The notes: a model not told the origin generated them from the sequence alone. A stretch of 64,000 bases of DNA from UBA8079 sp049601915 (GCA_049601915.1 JBMYRB010000007.1:18499-82498); one strand, 5' to 3'; positions 36,973 through 46,836 are shown, counted from the first letter of the stretch. Program-made: numbers and translations.

Positions 36973-38960
36973 TACTCGAACTCGATGATGGCCTGGTCGA
37001 CCGCGAGGCTGTCGCCCGGTGCGGCGTGCATGGTCTTCACCACCCCGTCGGCCGCCGCGCGGAGCACATTCTCCATTTTCATGGCCTCGACAACCGCGAT
37101 TTCCTCGCCGGCGCGCACGGGAGTGCCCTCTTCGACCGCAATGGAAATCAGCAGGCCCGGCATGGGTGACAGCACGAACCGGCTCAGATCGGGGGGTACT
37201 TTCTCGGGCATGCGGGCATCGAGCTCCGCACCACGCGACGTGAGCACTCGCGCGATCGCCGCCACGCCGCGATGGGTCAGCCGGTAGGCTACGCCGGTCC
37301 GATCGACCTGGAAGGTCGCCGTGCCGTCGTCAAACTGTGCGGAGAACACGGGGTCACCCAACACCCAATCGGTTGAAAAGGACAGCGTATAGCCGCCGAC
37401 TGAGACGTCCGCACCGTCAGGCCGGAAGCTTACCGCAACCTCGTCCGTCGCGTCGCCCATCTGCACCTGCCAGGGGGTCACGCGCACCGGCAGCGCCGGC
37501 GAGCCGGTCGCGCCTAACTGACGCGAGCGATCGGAAAATCGGCCATGAATATACGCAGCCACCGCCGAGAAGCGCTCACGAAGAGCGCCCTCTGGCGCTG
37601 CCGGGGCATATCCATCGGGATACTCCTCGGCGATGAAGTTCGTCGTCAGGCGTCCCTCTGCAAAACGCGGATGGGCCATGATCGACGCGAGAAAGGCCGT
37701 GTTATTGCCGGTGCCACGGATGAAATACCCGTCGAGCGCATCCTGCATGCGGGTGATCGCCTGCTCTCGATCCGCACCGTGGGTCGCGAGCTTCGCAATC
37801 ATGGGGTCGTAAAACATGGAGATCTCGGACCCCTCACCCACGCCGGTATCGATACGCACGTTCGTACCGTCCTGCGCGGGCGCGCGATAGCGCACCAAAC
37901 GGCCGATGGCGGGCAGGAAATTGCGGCTTGGGTCTTCGGCATACACCCGCGTCTCGACCGCCCAACCGTTGATCGTCACGTCTTCCTGGCGCAGCGACAG
38001 TTTCTCACCATCCGCCACACGGATCATCTGCTCCACCAGATCGAGCCCCGTGATCATCTCGGTTACCGGATGTTCGACCTGCAGGCGGGTATTCATTTCC
38101 AGGAAATAGAAATTCCGGTCCTTGTCGACAATGAACTCAACCGTGCCGGCAGACCGGTACCCAACCGCCGCCGCCAAGGCGCAGGATTGTGCCCCCATGG
38201 CCGCGCGGGTTTCTTCGTCGAGGAATGGCGACGGCGCTTCCTCCACCACCTTCTGGTGGCGGCGCTGGATCGAGCATTCGCGCTCCCCCAGGTAAATCAC
38301 GTTGCCGTGGGCATCCGCCAGCACCTGAATCTCGATATGGCGCGGCTCCTCGACATACTTCTCGATGAAAATCCGGTCGTCGGCAAAACTGGACCGCGCC
38401 TCGTTCTGGGCGGACCGAAAGCCCTCATCGACCTCGTCTTCGCTGTAGGCGATGCGCATGCCCTTACCACCGCCGCCGGCGGAAGCCTTGATCATCACCG
38501 GATAGCCGATCTCTCCCGCGATCTTCACCGCCTCGTCGACATCCGCGATGGTGTCCATATGGCCCGGTACGGTGCTGACCCTGGCCGCGTGGGCAAGTTT
38601 CTTGGACTCGATCTTATCGCCCATCGCGGCGATCGCATCGGGCGGCGGCCCGATGAACGCAATGCCTTCCGCCTCTAGCGCGCGTGCGAAATCAGCGTTC
38701 TCCGACAGAAAGCCGTAACCGGGATGCACCGCATCCGCGCCGGTATCCCGGATGGCGGCGAGAATGTTCTCCGAAACCAGATAGCTCTCGGCAGCCGGCG
38801 GCGGGCCGATATGCACCGCTTCGTCGGCCATGCGCACATGCAAAGCACCGGCATCGGCGTCCGAGTAAACGGCGACGGTAGCGATCCCCATATCTTTCGC
38901 ACTGCGAATGACTCGACAGGCGATTTCGCCCCGGTTGGCGATGAGAATCTTCTTAAACAT
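36972..38960 (-). CDS. pccA: Propionyl-CoA (acyl-CoA) carboxylase, biotin-containing alpha subunit
   Basis: The 662-residue protein (ATG at 38960, MFKKILIANRGEIACRV) carries biotin carboxylase and biotin-carrier functions, fixing bicarbonate to biotin with ATP. The biotin carboxylase domain (1-450) has the ATP loop ASAGGGGKGMRIAY, EKYVEEPRHIEIQV and FLEMNTRLQVEHPVTE. A BT domain follows, then the C-terminal carrier domain with K628 in EAMKMENV. With PccB it makes methylmalonyl-CoA from propionyl-CoA. The beta gene is on the same strand about 1.2 kb upstream, separated by a decayed gene of opposite orientation. Methylcrotonyl- or acetyl-CoA carboxylase subunits are related, but the PccB neighbour and the length favour PCC. 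Confidence 0.95.
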   Translation of the reverse strand: MFKKILIANRGEIACRVIRSAKDMGIATVAVYSDADAGALHVRMADEAVHIGPPPAAESYLVSENILAAIRDTGADAVHPGYGFLSENADFARALEAEGIAFIGPPPDAIAAMGDKIESKKLAHAARVSTVPGHMDTIADVDEAVKIAGEIGYPVMIKASAGGGGKGMRIAYSEDEVDEGFRSAQNEARSSFADDRIFIEKYVEEPRHIEIQVLADAHGNVIYLGERECSIQRRHQKVVEEAPSPFLDEETRAAMGAQSCALAAAVGYRSAGTVEFIVDKDRNFYFLEMNTRLQVEHPVTEMITGLDLVEQMIRVADGEKLSLRQEDVTINGWAVETRVYAEDPSRNFLPAIGRLVRYRAPAQDGTNVRIDTGVGEGSEISMFYDPMIAKLATHGADREQAITRMQDALDGYFIRGTGNNTAFLASIMAHPRFAEGRLTTNFIAEEYPDGYAPAAPEGALRERFSAVAAYIHGRFSDRSRQLGATGSPALPVRVTPWQVQMGDATDEVAVSFRPDGADVSVGGYTLSFSTDWVLGDPVFSAQFDDGTATFQVDRTGVAYRLTHRGVAAIARVLTSRGAELDARMPEKVPPDLSRFVLSPMPGLLISIAVEEGTPVRAGEEIAVVEAMKMENVLRAAADGVVKTMHAAPGDSLAVDQAIIEFE

Positions 38961-39088
38961 GCCTACGAAACTACGAAAGCATGTTGCAGTGCGCAATTAA
39001 TGAATTTGTACCGAGTTCCGGTGATGAACAAATGGACGAAGCAGCGATGCAGGCTTAGCCTGCAGGGTCGGTCGTTGCGGGTCTAATC

Positions 39089-40080
39089 TTGAATCAGGAT
39101 GTATCGAATCGCCGACGTTTCAGCCTCGCCACCATATTGGTCGGCGGAGGCACCCTGCTACTACTGCTGGCGGTTGGCAGTGTGATTTTCGTGACGCTGA
39201 CCAGCGCGATACGCAACACCTTCGAACTCCTTGCCGACCGGGCAGACGACACGCTGGATATTTCCGAGGCGCGGATCGACAGCTAACTGGTTCCCGCAGT
39301 CGGAACCGCAGACGAATTCGCCGCCCAGTTCGCGGACGGTCGAATCAATCTCGATGACAAGCGCAACAATACCTTTCATTCTTTTGCCGGATCGCTTTCA
39401 ACTAACCAACTCATAACAGCGTTGATTTTTATTCGCGCTGACGCAGGGTCCATCACCGTCGTGCGGCAGGAAGGATCCCCAAATAGGTTCTATCGACCAC
39501 CTCCAGTCTGAAACGTCAGAAGATTTCCCTCAATGCTGCTGCGTCGCGCCGAGACTCATTTTGGGTGTCACCACTCTGGGTTCCTCAGGTGCGGCAGGCG
39601 ATTCTGGCCCACGTGGCACCCGTATGGCGACGCGACGAGTTCCACGGCGCAGTGATCACGTCACTAACCCTTTCAGAGGTATATGAATTTCTGGAGAGGC
39701 TTCAAACCGAGAGCGAACTCAGCGCGTTCATCTTGTATGACGAGAACAAGGTGCTCGCACACTCGCGCCTGATCGAAGCCAACTTCGAATAGCCCGACAC
39801 GCCGGAAGGCACTCCTCTTCCTTCGATCGATACCTTTCCGGAGCCCGCATTTCTCATGTTGCGTGGCGGCGGAGACCGCGCGATCACCCTTCTGGAACTG
39901 GCCAGCAATATCCATGATGCCCGGATCGACGACGAACACGTTCTGCTAACGCGAAATAGAACACGGGGCACGGAAACGAACTCTGGACGCTCGGGGTGGT
40001 CCTGAAGCGCGACATGGTCAAGGCGTCGGGGTTCGAGACCGTACGCGGTTGGAAACTCACCGATAACCCGGCCCGCATTT
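39089..40080 (+). pseudogene. Decayed membrane sensor gene, probable N-terminal part of a class III adenylate/guanylate cyclase
   Basis: A reading frame from a TTG at 39089 gives RRRFSLATILVGGGTLLLLL, a membrane anchor, followed by SAIRNTFELLADRADDTLD. It is stopped by TAA at 39284-39286, continues in the same frame to a TGA at about 39509, then resumes in another frame at about 39565 (WVPQVRQAILAHVAPVWRRDEF, LTLSEVYEFLERLQTESELS, FILYDENKVLAHSRL). It stops again at 39790-39792 and reappears at about 39980 (GNELWTLGVVLKRDMVK). This resembles the extracellular Cache-like sensor region of membrane cyclases of alphaproteobacteria, from memory of the family. The catalytic domain is absent. It lies between pccB and pccA on the opposite strand and is certainly not functional as read. 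Confidence 0.72.
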
Positions 40081-40128
40081 AGCAATGCCGCGGTTTTGTT
40101 TGGGGCACAAAAAAGTAAGCAGCCCAGC

Positions 40129-40144
40129 TTCCGCTAAAGCGGAA
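40129..40144 (-). terminator. Small hairpin across the pccB stop codon (weak terminator candidate)
   Basis: TTCCGC and GCGGAA form a perfect 6-base stem around the four bases that include the pccB stop. A run of six T residues follows on the transcribed strand only about 17 bases later, so it is a poor intrinsic terminator. It may mark the end of the pccB transcript before the decayed gene. Confidence 0.3.
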
Positions 40145-41666
40145 TATTGTCGTGTTTCTTCCACGGGTTCTCGAGAGACTTGTTCTCGAGCAGGCGTAGC
40201 GCCCGGCAAATCCGGCGCCGCGAGCTGTGTGGATAGATCACATCGTCGATGAAACCCTTCTGCGCCGCGATGAACGGATTTGCAAAGCGCGTCCGGTATT
40301 CTTCCGTGCGGGCTTCGATTTTTTCCGGATCGTCGCGATCTTCGCGGTAGATGATCTCCACCGCACCCTTCGGGCCCATCACGGCAATTTCCGCCGTCGG
40401 CCAAGCATAGTTGATGTCGCCGCGAATGTGCTTGGACGACATCACGTCATACGCGCCGCCATAGGCCTTGCGCGTGATCAGCGTCACCTTGGGAACGGTC
40501 GCCTCGGCGTAGGCAAAAAGCAGCTTGGCACCGTGCTTGATGATGCCTCCATATTCCTGCGACGTCCCGGGCAGGAAACCGGGCACATCGACAAAGGTCA
40601 CGATCGGGATATTGAAACAATCACAGAAACGCACGAAACGTGCCGCTTTCTTGGATGAATCGATGTCCAGGCAACCGGCGAGAACCATCGGTTGGTTTGC
40701 CACGAAGCCGACCGTGCGCCCCTCCATCCGCCCGAAGCCGATGACGATATTCTTGGCATGGTCTGCCTGAAGCTCGAAAAAGTCTCCTTCGTCGACAACT
40801 TTCTCGATGAGTTCCTCGATGTCGTACGGTTTGAGTGGGTCAGCCGGTATCAAGGTGTCGAGCGACGGTTCTTCACGGTCGAAAGGGTCGCTGGTCGGCC
40901 AAACCGGGGGCTGTTCGCGATTGTTCATCGGCAGGAAATCGTAGAAACGCCGAAGTTGGAGCAGCATCTCCACATCGTTCTCGAAGGCGCTGTCGGCCAC
41001 ACTCGACTTGGTGGTGTGGGTCGATGCGCCGCCAAGCTCTTCCTGGGTCACGTCTTCATGGGTGACGGTCTTCACGACTTCCGGCCCCGTGACGAACATG
41101 TAGGAGGTGTCTTGGACCATGAAAATGAAGTCGGTCATGGCCGGCGAATACACCGCACCGCCCGCACAAGGCCCCATGATCGCCGAGACCTGGGGGATGA
41201 CCCCCGACGCGTTAACATTGCGCTGGAAGACATCGGCATACCCGGCGAGCGAACCAACGCCCTCCTGAATGCGCGCACCACCGGAATCGTTCAGGCCCAG
41301 CACGGGCACACCATTCTTCATGGCCATATCCATGACCTTGCAGATTTTCTGGGCATGGGATTCGGACAGCGAGCCGCCAAACACCGTGAAATCCTGCGAG
41401 AACACGAACACCTTGCGGCCGTTGATCAGCCCCCACCCGGTGACGACACCGTCGCCGGGTATGGGCTCGATATCCGCCGTCATTTCGTTCGGCGCCTGTT
41501 CGACGAACATGTCGAACTCCTCGAACGAATTCTCGTCGAGCAGCAGCTCGAGGCGTTCGCGCGCGGTCAGCTTGCCCTTACCGTGCTGCGCTTCTATTCG
41601 ACGCTCACCACCACCAAGCCGTGCGCGAACACGGCGGGCTTCAAGTTGGTCCAGAATATCTTGCAT
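40134..41666 (-). CDS. pccB: Propionyl-CoA (acyl-CoA) carboxylase beta subunit
   Basis: The carboxyltransferase subunit, 510 residues, transfers the carboxyl group from biotin to propionyl-CoA. It starts MQDILDQLEARRVRARLGGG and has the two crotonase-fold halves. The N-half has QDFTVFGGSLSESHAQKI, LNDSGGARIQEGV and MGPCAGGAVYSPAMTDF. The C-half has FVANQPMVLAGCLDID, FVDVPGFLPGTSQEY and TLITRKAYGGAYDVMSSK. Length and motif order match PccB. It is downstream of the ATP12 gene after 80 bases and upstream of pccA, with the decayed gene between. Confidence 0.96.
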   Translation of the reverse strand: MQDILDQLEARRVRARLGGGERRIEAQHGKGKLTARERLELLLDENSFEEFDMFVEQAPNEMTADIEPIPGDGVVTGWGLINGRKVFVFSQDFTVFGGSLSESHAQKICKVMDMAMKNGVPVLGLNDSGGARIQEGVGSLAGYADVFQRNVNASGVIPQVSAIMGPCAGGAVYSPAMTDFIFMVQDTSYMFVTGPEVVKTVTHEDVTQEELGGASTHTTKSSVADSAFENDVEMLLQLRRFYDFLPMNNREQPPVWPTSDPFDREEPSLDTLIPADPLKPYDIEELIEKVVDEGDFFELQADHAKNIVIGFGRMEGRTVGFVANQPMVLAGCLDIDSSKKAARFVRFCDCFNIPIVTFVDVPGFLPGTSQEYGGIIKHGAKLLFAYAEATVPKVTLITRKAYGGAYDVMSSKHIRGDINYAWPTAEIAVMGPKGAVEIIYREDRDDPEKIEARTEEYRTRFANPFIAAQKGFIDDVIYPHSSRRRICRALRLLENKSLENPWKKHDNIPL

Positions 41667-41746
41667 TGCGCGTCCCTAGCGAAACCTGATCGAGTATTCC
41701 ACATAGCAGATTTTTCGAGACTCGGGCCAGATCGGCTCCGCCCGGT

Positions 41747-42451
41747 TCAATCCTTGCGCAGTAACTCCAGAAAAGCGGCAGCACAATTCGTATCGGCGCG
41801 CAGAATGTCCCGGCGGGCCTGGGCGTCGGCTTCCTCGCCCCACAGCTCGACCTGATAGGATTCGTCGAGCTGACCAACCTCAAACGCCGCATCGGCGTCC
41901 AGATGCTCTTTGGAGAGGGCCAGGGCCACAATGATTGAACCGGTCGCGGACGTGGCGACGCCCAGGGCAGCCAATTCATAATCATCATGTGACGCGACGG
42001 CTGCACGCAGCTGTGCCAGAGATTCCGATGGCTGATCCACCGGCAACAGCCCGTCTGTCACGACGAGTTCGCACCCATAGGCCTCACGCGCCCAATCCAG
42101 CAATGGCTGCCAGGCCCGGGACTGACGAATAACGAGCTCCGACGGCGTCTGCGCACGGTAACAAACCAGGTCGGTCGCGCCATAAGCGGCAATCTGGTCA
42201 ATGTATCCCTCGCGGTCATCCGCCACACGATCCACGGCGGTTGCCGCAATCCGGGTCAGGGGCATCGTCTCGACGTCGATCTTTTCACCTTGTGCAAGCC
42301 ATTCGTCCGCAATGGCGATTGCCAGCGCCTGACTGGGCACCTGCAGGGCCTTGCGCATCGGAGTGCGCACGCTGCGCGCGTCGAGGAGCACCTCATACGC
42401 GTTTTCATCACCCGCTTGTGCCGTCGTCACGTCTTTGTAGAAGCGATCCAC
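41747..42451 (-). CDS. ATP12-family F1-ATPase assembly chaperone
   Basis: ATP12 proteins bind the free alpha subunit of F1-ATPase during assembly; they occur in mitochondria and alphaproteobacteria. The 234-residue product starts at the GTG at 42451 with DRFYKDVTTAQ, matching the usual RFYKxV N-terminus; this puts the start 4 bases after the asmA stop. Family segments are YEVLLDARSVRTPMRKAL, IADEWLAQGEKIDVETMPL, TRIAATAVDRV and LGVATSATGSIIVALAL. A much longer in-frame extension overlaps asmA and has no homology. In related genomes the gene commonly lies near rluC, crcB and pccB, as here. Confidence 0.92.
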   Translation of the reverse strand: MDRFYKDVTTAQAGDENAYEVLLDARSVRTPMRKALQVPSQALAIAIADEWLAQGEKIDVETMPLTRIAATAVDRVADDREGYIDQIAAYGATDLVCYRAQTPSELVIRQSRAWQPLLDWAREAYGCELVVTDGLLPVDQPSESLAQLRAAVASHDDYELAALGVATSATGSIIVALALSKEHLDADAAFEVGQLDESYQVELWGEEADAQARRDILRADTNCAAAFLELLRKD

Positions 42452-42455
42452 GAAT

Positions 42456-45371
42456 TCAACGTTCCGTTCCGTTATCGATGTCGTTGTCAGGGTTTGACTG
42501 CTCCGACTTGTCGCCCTTGCCGTCACCCAAGGGTGTCGAGAGGGACGGTCCGCCCGTCCCATCGCTTGCCTTGGCATATTGTACGCAAGGGTGATTGTTA
42601 CCACCGAGATCGACGAGGCCGAGCAACGCCGCAGGAGGGAAAACGATGCCCCCAAGGAAACTACCGATTTTTGCCAATGTGCCCAACGGATCGGGAAGAA
42701 AACTGGGGTCATCCAGCGGCCCGCGAACGAGCACGGGCACGGCCAGGCTGAGGTCGAAGCCCCGCGGCCGGGGCTTGACCTTCATCTTGTAGTCTTCGGC
42801 GCCGAGATTGATGCTGCCTTCCGCGGTCAGAATAACTACCTCGGTGCTCAGCAGGTTCACCAGACTGGTCGCAACGCCGTCCTTGATCTCAAAATCATTC
42901 GCCATGCAATCCACGGCGACCCAGCTTTTACCGGCAAGAGTTTCGCTGATGCCAGAAAACAGGCCGCTGACGTAGCCCAGCCCTTCGTTGCGCATACGCC
43001 CCTTGCTCATCAACTGACGCGCATGCCCGTCCAGACTGCCGGCAATGGCCGCGATCGAGTTCCCCGAGCCGGACAGGGCGACATCCAGGGCCCCCGAACC
43101 TTCGAGAACATCGAGATTTGCAAAATCCTTGAGGAGTTGGCCCACCTCTAGATTCGGCGCACGCAATGTCAATCCAACGATCGGTGTTTGCGCACGTGCG
43201 TCGAGACTGAAATCACCACGCAAATCGCTGTTGGCATAACGCGCCTCGAGCAGCCGGATATGCAAATTGTCCTCTTCGAGAACGAGACGCAGATTCACAT
43301 TTTCAAACACCCCGTATGGGGTCACAAACTTCTTGGGTTGAAATGAAATATCGAGATCTGCCGCACGCAAGAACTCCAGCGGCAGGGGATCGGTCGAAAA
43401 CAACTTCTCCGCACTCTTGGCCGGCACCGTCTTTTTCGCCTCTTCCGGCGATATGGGATCGGGGCGGCGCGCCGGATCATAGTCCGGAAAGGTTTTTATG
43501 ATATCCGTGGTATCGGAGGTTACAACCGCTTCAACTTCGATCGCATCGGGGTCGAAAACCAAACGCCCTCGCCCCGCCATGTCTGTCGTCACGCTCCGGA
43601 AGGTGAACTTCTCGATTGTTACCTGCTCAAGATCACCTTCGACCGACGCCGTCAGGTCTACGGGATCGAGTGGCGGCCAATCTACCCCGAGCACAGGTTG
43701 AAACCGCTCCAGCGCCTGACCCTTTCCCGCAAGATCGAGGCGATAATTCTTGAGAGGCTGGTCGGCGTTCACATCGAGCGTGACGTCGCCGTTGGACTGA
43801 ATTTTATCAACAGTAAATTCGTCAAGCGTCAACACCGTTGCGGGCAACGTTCCGGTTATGGCGACACCGCCGTTGACCAGCCCAAGATCTACCAACTCGT
43901 CGCCCAGCATCTCACGAACAGGGTCGAGTGACTGATCCTTCGCTGACAGCTTGAGATCTAGCGTGACAATCGGTTCGTCGGCTTCAAGTGCGGCGAGATC
44001 GACGCGGCCGGTGCCGTGTATTCCGCCGGCATCGACACCTGTTGTCTCAACGCGGGCTTTGTCGAGATCGCCGATCGCGCGAATCTCACCCTTGATGGGC
44101 CCAAACTCCGGCAGGGTCACGCCCGCAATCGGATTCACGATGGCCAGCGTCTGGCCGTCTGTCGTCAAGATCAGGTCATAGGTAACCTTGGGGTCATCCA
44201 GGACAGGCCCGACCGTGACCGTCCCCGACAGGAAACTGTCGGCAACCGCCACTCGGTTGAGCTCGAAGCGCATGGCCTCGAGGTTGCCCGTGATGTTTAT
44301 GCTTCCCTTCACCGCACCGATCTGGGCCAGAGATATCCGGGCCATCGGTTCGATGGGCGCCAAGCCCTGACCACGGAGTTCGGCCTTGAGGTCGAAATCA
44401 TGATCAGCACCGTCCCCCGAAAGGGCGAGCTTCGTCGTTCCCGTGACATGAATATTTGCGACATCCAGCGCATTCAGTTTGACGATAGGGTTACGCTGTC
44501 CGCCGCTAATATTTGCCGATAGGGCTATGTGGCCCAGTTGCGCCAATGGTGTGTCAAAAAACGGTTGAATCGTCGCAAAGGCATCGCCGGATATCAAGAT
44601 ATTCACGTCGAAACCCAAAGGGTTTTTTGGCCCGCGCACATCACCGTCAATTTCGACATTCAACCCAAATGCCTCGCCGGTCAGGTCGAACGGCACTGCA
44701 CGGTCGCCGCTAATAATGTCGTTCCATGATCCCACCTGGCCATCCAGATCGACCTTGGTCGTGTCCTTGCCAAGACGCATGTCCGCCGCGATATCGATAT
44801 CGAGCGGAGCTCCCGGTTCAGACGGCAGTACTTTGATGTGCTCGATTGTTCCGACGGTTTCGGGTCCGCCCGGACCGTCAAGGAACGAGAACCTGACATC
44901 CTCGACTTCGAGCTCCTCGATTTCGAGATCGATACCCAGATCTCCCCCGGGATCATCGTCGTCCGCATGCGAATTCGGATCACCGAACTCAAAACTGCTC
45001 CGGCCATCTGAATCCGTTTCTAGGTTCAACTGGGCGCCGCGCAATATCAGGCTTTCGATATCCACCCGTCCGCGCAGGAGAGGAAGCAACTCGAAGCGGA
45101 CATCCGCTTCGGTTATGTGGACCATTTCCGCCGAACGCGCCCATGTCGGGTTTGACAGGCTGACATCACGCACCGCGATCCGGGCGGTCCGCCCCCATTC
45201 CAGTTCGATCGGCCCCTCGATCTTCAGGCTACGCCCGATCTCACGCGCCACATAAGCCGCAATACGGTCCTTGTGATCATTGGGGTCGAGATTAAACAGG
45301 ACAGCGAAGCCGGCCACGCTCAGCGTAATTACAACCACCAGAACAAGCTTGAATACAGTGCGCACGCGCAT
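42456..45371 (-). CDS. AsmA-family inner-membrane-anchored protein
   Basis: A 971-residue protein with one N-terminal membrane helix (residues about 6-27, VFKLVLVVVITLSVAGFAVL) directly followed by the AsmA N-terminal signature IGRSLKIEGPIELEWGRTARIAVRDVSLSNPTWA. The periplasmic part is a long repeat-rich beta structure, and the C-terminus has the AsmA_2-type LNLLSTEVVILTAEG and KVKPRPRGFDLSLAVPVLVRGPLDDPSF. A role in lipid transport or outer-membrane assembly is inferred from E. coli relatives. The HAD phosphatase that often lies between rluC and the ATP12 gene in related genomes is absent, and this gene occupies that place. The 113 bases between it and rluC hold nothing I recognise. Confidence 0.9.
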   Translation of the reverse strand: MRVRTVFKLVLVVVITLSVAGFAVLFNLDPNDHKDRIAAYVAREIGRSLKIEGPIELEWGRTARIAVRDVSLSNPTWARSAEMVHITEADVRFELLPLLRGRVDIESLILRGAQLNLETDSDGRSSFEFGDPNSHADDDDPGGDLGIDLEIEELEVEDVRFSFLDGPGGPETVGTIEHIKVLPSEPGAPLDIDIAADMRLGKDTTKVDLDGQVGSWNDIISGDRAVPFDLTGEAFGLNVEIDGDVRGPKNPLGFDVNILISGDAFATIQPFFDTPLAQLGHIALSANISGGQRNPIVKLNALDVANIHVTGTTKLALSGDGADHDFDLKAELRGQGLAPIEPMARISLAQIGAVKGSINITGNLEAMRFELNRVAVADSFLSGTVTVGPVLDDPKVTYDLILTTDGQTLAIVNPIAGVTLPEFGPIKGEIRAIGDLDKARVETTGVDAGGIHGTGRVDLAALEADEPIVTLDLKLSAKDQSLDPVREMLGDELVDLGLVNGGVAITGTLPATVLTLDEFTVDKIQSNGDVTLDVNADQPLKNYRLDLAGKGQALERFQPVLGVDWPPLDPVDLTASVEGDLEQVTIEKFTFRSVTTDMAGRGRLVFDPDAIEVEAVVTSDTTDIIKTFPDYDPARRPDPISPEEAKKTVPAKSAEKLFSTDPLPLEFLRAADLDISFQPKKFVTPYGVFENVNLRLVLEEDNLHIRLLEARYANSDLRGDFSLDARAQTPIVGLTLRAPNLEVGQLLKDFANLDVLEGSGALDVALSGSGNSIAAIAGSLDGHARQLMSKGRMRNEGLGYVSGLFSGISETLAGKSWVAVDCMANDFEIKDGVATSLVNLLSTEVVILTAEGSINLGAEDYKMKVKPRPRGFDLSLAVPVLVRGPLDDPSFLPDPLGTLAKIGSFLGGIVFPPAALLGLVDLGGNNHPCVQYAKASDGTGGPSLSTPLGDGKGDKSEQSNPDNDIDNGTER

Positions 45372-45484
45372 CGCGATGTCCTATCGATTCAATTGCCGGC
45401 GCCCACGACCAACCCGAATTGCCTAACGCAGACACCAAGAGGGAGCGAGGGGAGTTGCCCACATAACCCGCGATAAACCATCAA

Positions 45485-46459
45485 TCACACCACTTTCGCG
45501 TCAAACCCGACAAATTCCCAACTTTTCGCGAGAACATCGTCGAGCGGTGCTTCGAGTGCCAAGCGTTCTCCGCTTGCCGGATGAGGCAGCTTCAGAGTGC
45601 GCGCATGCAGGTGCAATCTTTGCGGCAATCCGTCGATATCGCTTTCACGGCCACCATATTTGCCGTCACCCACGATCGGCGTTCCCATGGCCTTACAATG
45701 TGCCCTCAGCTGATGGGTTCGTCCGGTGCGCGGGCGCAACTCAAGCCATGCAACACGTCGCGCGGCGTGGTCGAGGATCCGATATTCGGTTTCCGCTGTT
45801 TGTCCATCATCGACCGATTCAACGCGCTGGCTGCCCTCACCACCGCGTTTGGCCAGCCGGGCATCGATCAAACCGGAATCATGATCGGGCATTCCCACCA
45901 CAAGCGCCCAATAGGTCTTCTCCACTTCGCGCCCCTGAAACATGACGGCCAACTGTGAGGCCGTCTGCCGGTCACGCGCCAGCAACAACAACCCACTTGT
46001 ATCCTTGTCGAGCCGATGCACGAGACGTGGACGGTCCTTGGCGTCGAACTGCAGCGCGTCGAGCATGCCATCCAGGTGACGGTGGGTCTTCGACCCGCCT
46101 TGCACGGCCAAACCCGCAGGCTTGTTCACCGCAATCAGAAACTCATCCTGATAGATAATGGACTTCCGCAATGCAGCCGCGTCCGCCTTGTCGACCGACG
46201 GACGGGCCCGTTCGGACGGTGGCGCATCTGCGTGTTTCACCGACATCGGCGGTATACGTATCTCCTGTCCATGGCTCACCCGTTGTCCTGGCTTGGCACG
46301 ATGGCCATCGACCCGAACCTGGCCGGTGCGCAACCATTTCGCCACCTGCCCGTATGACAGATCCGGATAGTGCCGCTTGAACCAACGGTCGAGCCGCACT
46401 TCGCCATCATCCGACTGGACGGTGACATGGTGCACGGCTGAAAGGTCATCTTGGCTCAT
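45485..46459 (-). CDS. rluC: RluA-family 23S rRNA pseudouridine synthase (RluC-like)
   Basis: A 324-residue pseudouridine synthase with an N-terminal S4 RNA-binding domain (about 21-70, RLDRWFKRHYPDLSYGQVAK) and the RluA catalytic domain with D151 in HRLDKDTSGLLLLA. NKPAGLAVQGGSKTHRHLDG and the RTHQLRAHCKAMGTPIVGD C-terminal motif confirm the family. The S4 domain and length fit RluC, which modifies U955, U2504 and U2580 in E. coli 23S rRNA; the exact sites here are not known. Its ATG overlaps the crcB stop (ATGA). Confidence 0.9.
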   Translation of the reverse strand: MSQDDLSAVHHVTVQSDDGEVRLDRWFKRHYPDLSYGQVAKWLRTGQVRVDGHRAKPGQRVSHGQEIRIPPMSVKHADAPPSERARPSVDKADAAALRKSIIYQDEFLIAVNKPAGLAVQGGSKTHRHLDGMLDALQFDAKDRPRLVHRLDKDTSGLLLLARDRQTASQLAVMFQGREVEKTYWALVVGMPDHDSGLIDARLAKRGGEGSQRVESVDDGQTAETEYRILDHAARRVAWLELRPRTGRTHQLRAHCKAMGTPIVGDGKYGGRESDIDGLPQRLHLHARTLKLPHPASGERLALEAPLDDVLAKSWEFVGFDAKVV

Positions 46460-46836
46460 GCGAACACAAGCCGAGCCAGGCGCAGCCCGACGAAGAGCGC
46501 ACCGATCGCACCGATAACCGACACCAGCACATAACCGGCGGCAAGCATCACCTGACCGCGCTCATAAAGAACTATGGCGTCGAGGGAAAATGTTGAGAAC
46601 GTCGTGAACGCCCCAAGCCCACCGACGGTCAACAATGCACGGACTTCCGGCGTGACAGTCCAGCTGGAGGCCATAACGTGCACCAGAACGCCCAACGCAA
46701 ATGAACCGACGATATTTACGACCAAGGTATCCCAGGGAATGCCGAGGCCGACCCAGGCCGCCATACCAATATTGACAAAATGTCGTCCCAGCGCCCCCAC
46801 CGCACCGCCGAACGCGATCGCCAGCAGCATATTCAT
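46456..46836 (-). CDS. crcB: Fluoride channel CrcB/Fluc
   Basis: A 126-residue four-helix membrane protein that forms dimeric fluoride channels. From the ATG at 46836 (MNMLLAIAFGGAVGALGRH) it has the helix-2 motif NIVGSF (41-46) and the pore signature GAFTTFSTFS (75-84) with the phenylalanines that line the fluoride path. A longer in-frame start would overlap rarA and is not supported. I see no fluoride riboswitch in the 37-base gap to rarA, so expression follows the degP-like/rarA unit. Confidence 0.95.
   Translation of the reverse strand: MNMLLAIAFGGAVGALGRHFVNIGMAAWVGLGIPWDTLVVNIVGSFALGVLVHVMASSWTVTPEVRALLTVGGLGAFTTFSTFSLDAIVLYERGQVMLAAGYVLVSVIGAIGALFVGLRLARLVFA

Noticed and set aside
40692..41855. 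Plus-strand open frame of about 387 codons opposite pccB
   Set aside because: Mirror of a certain PccB gene, biased composition and no recognisable domain.
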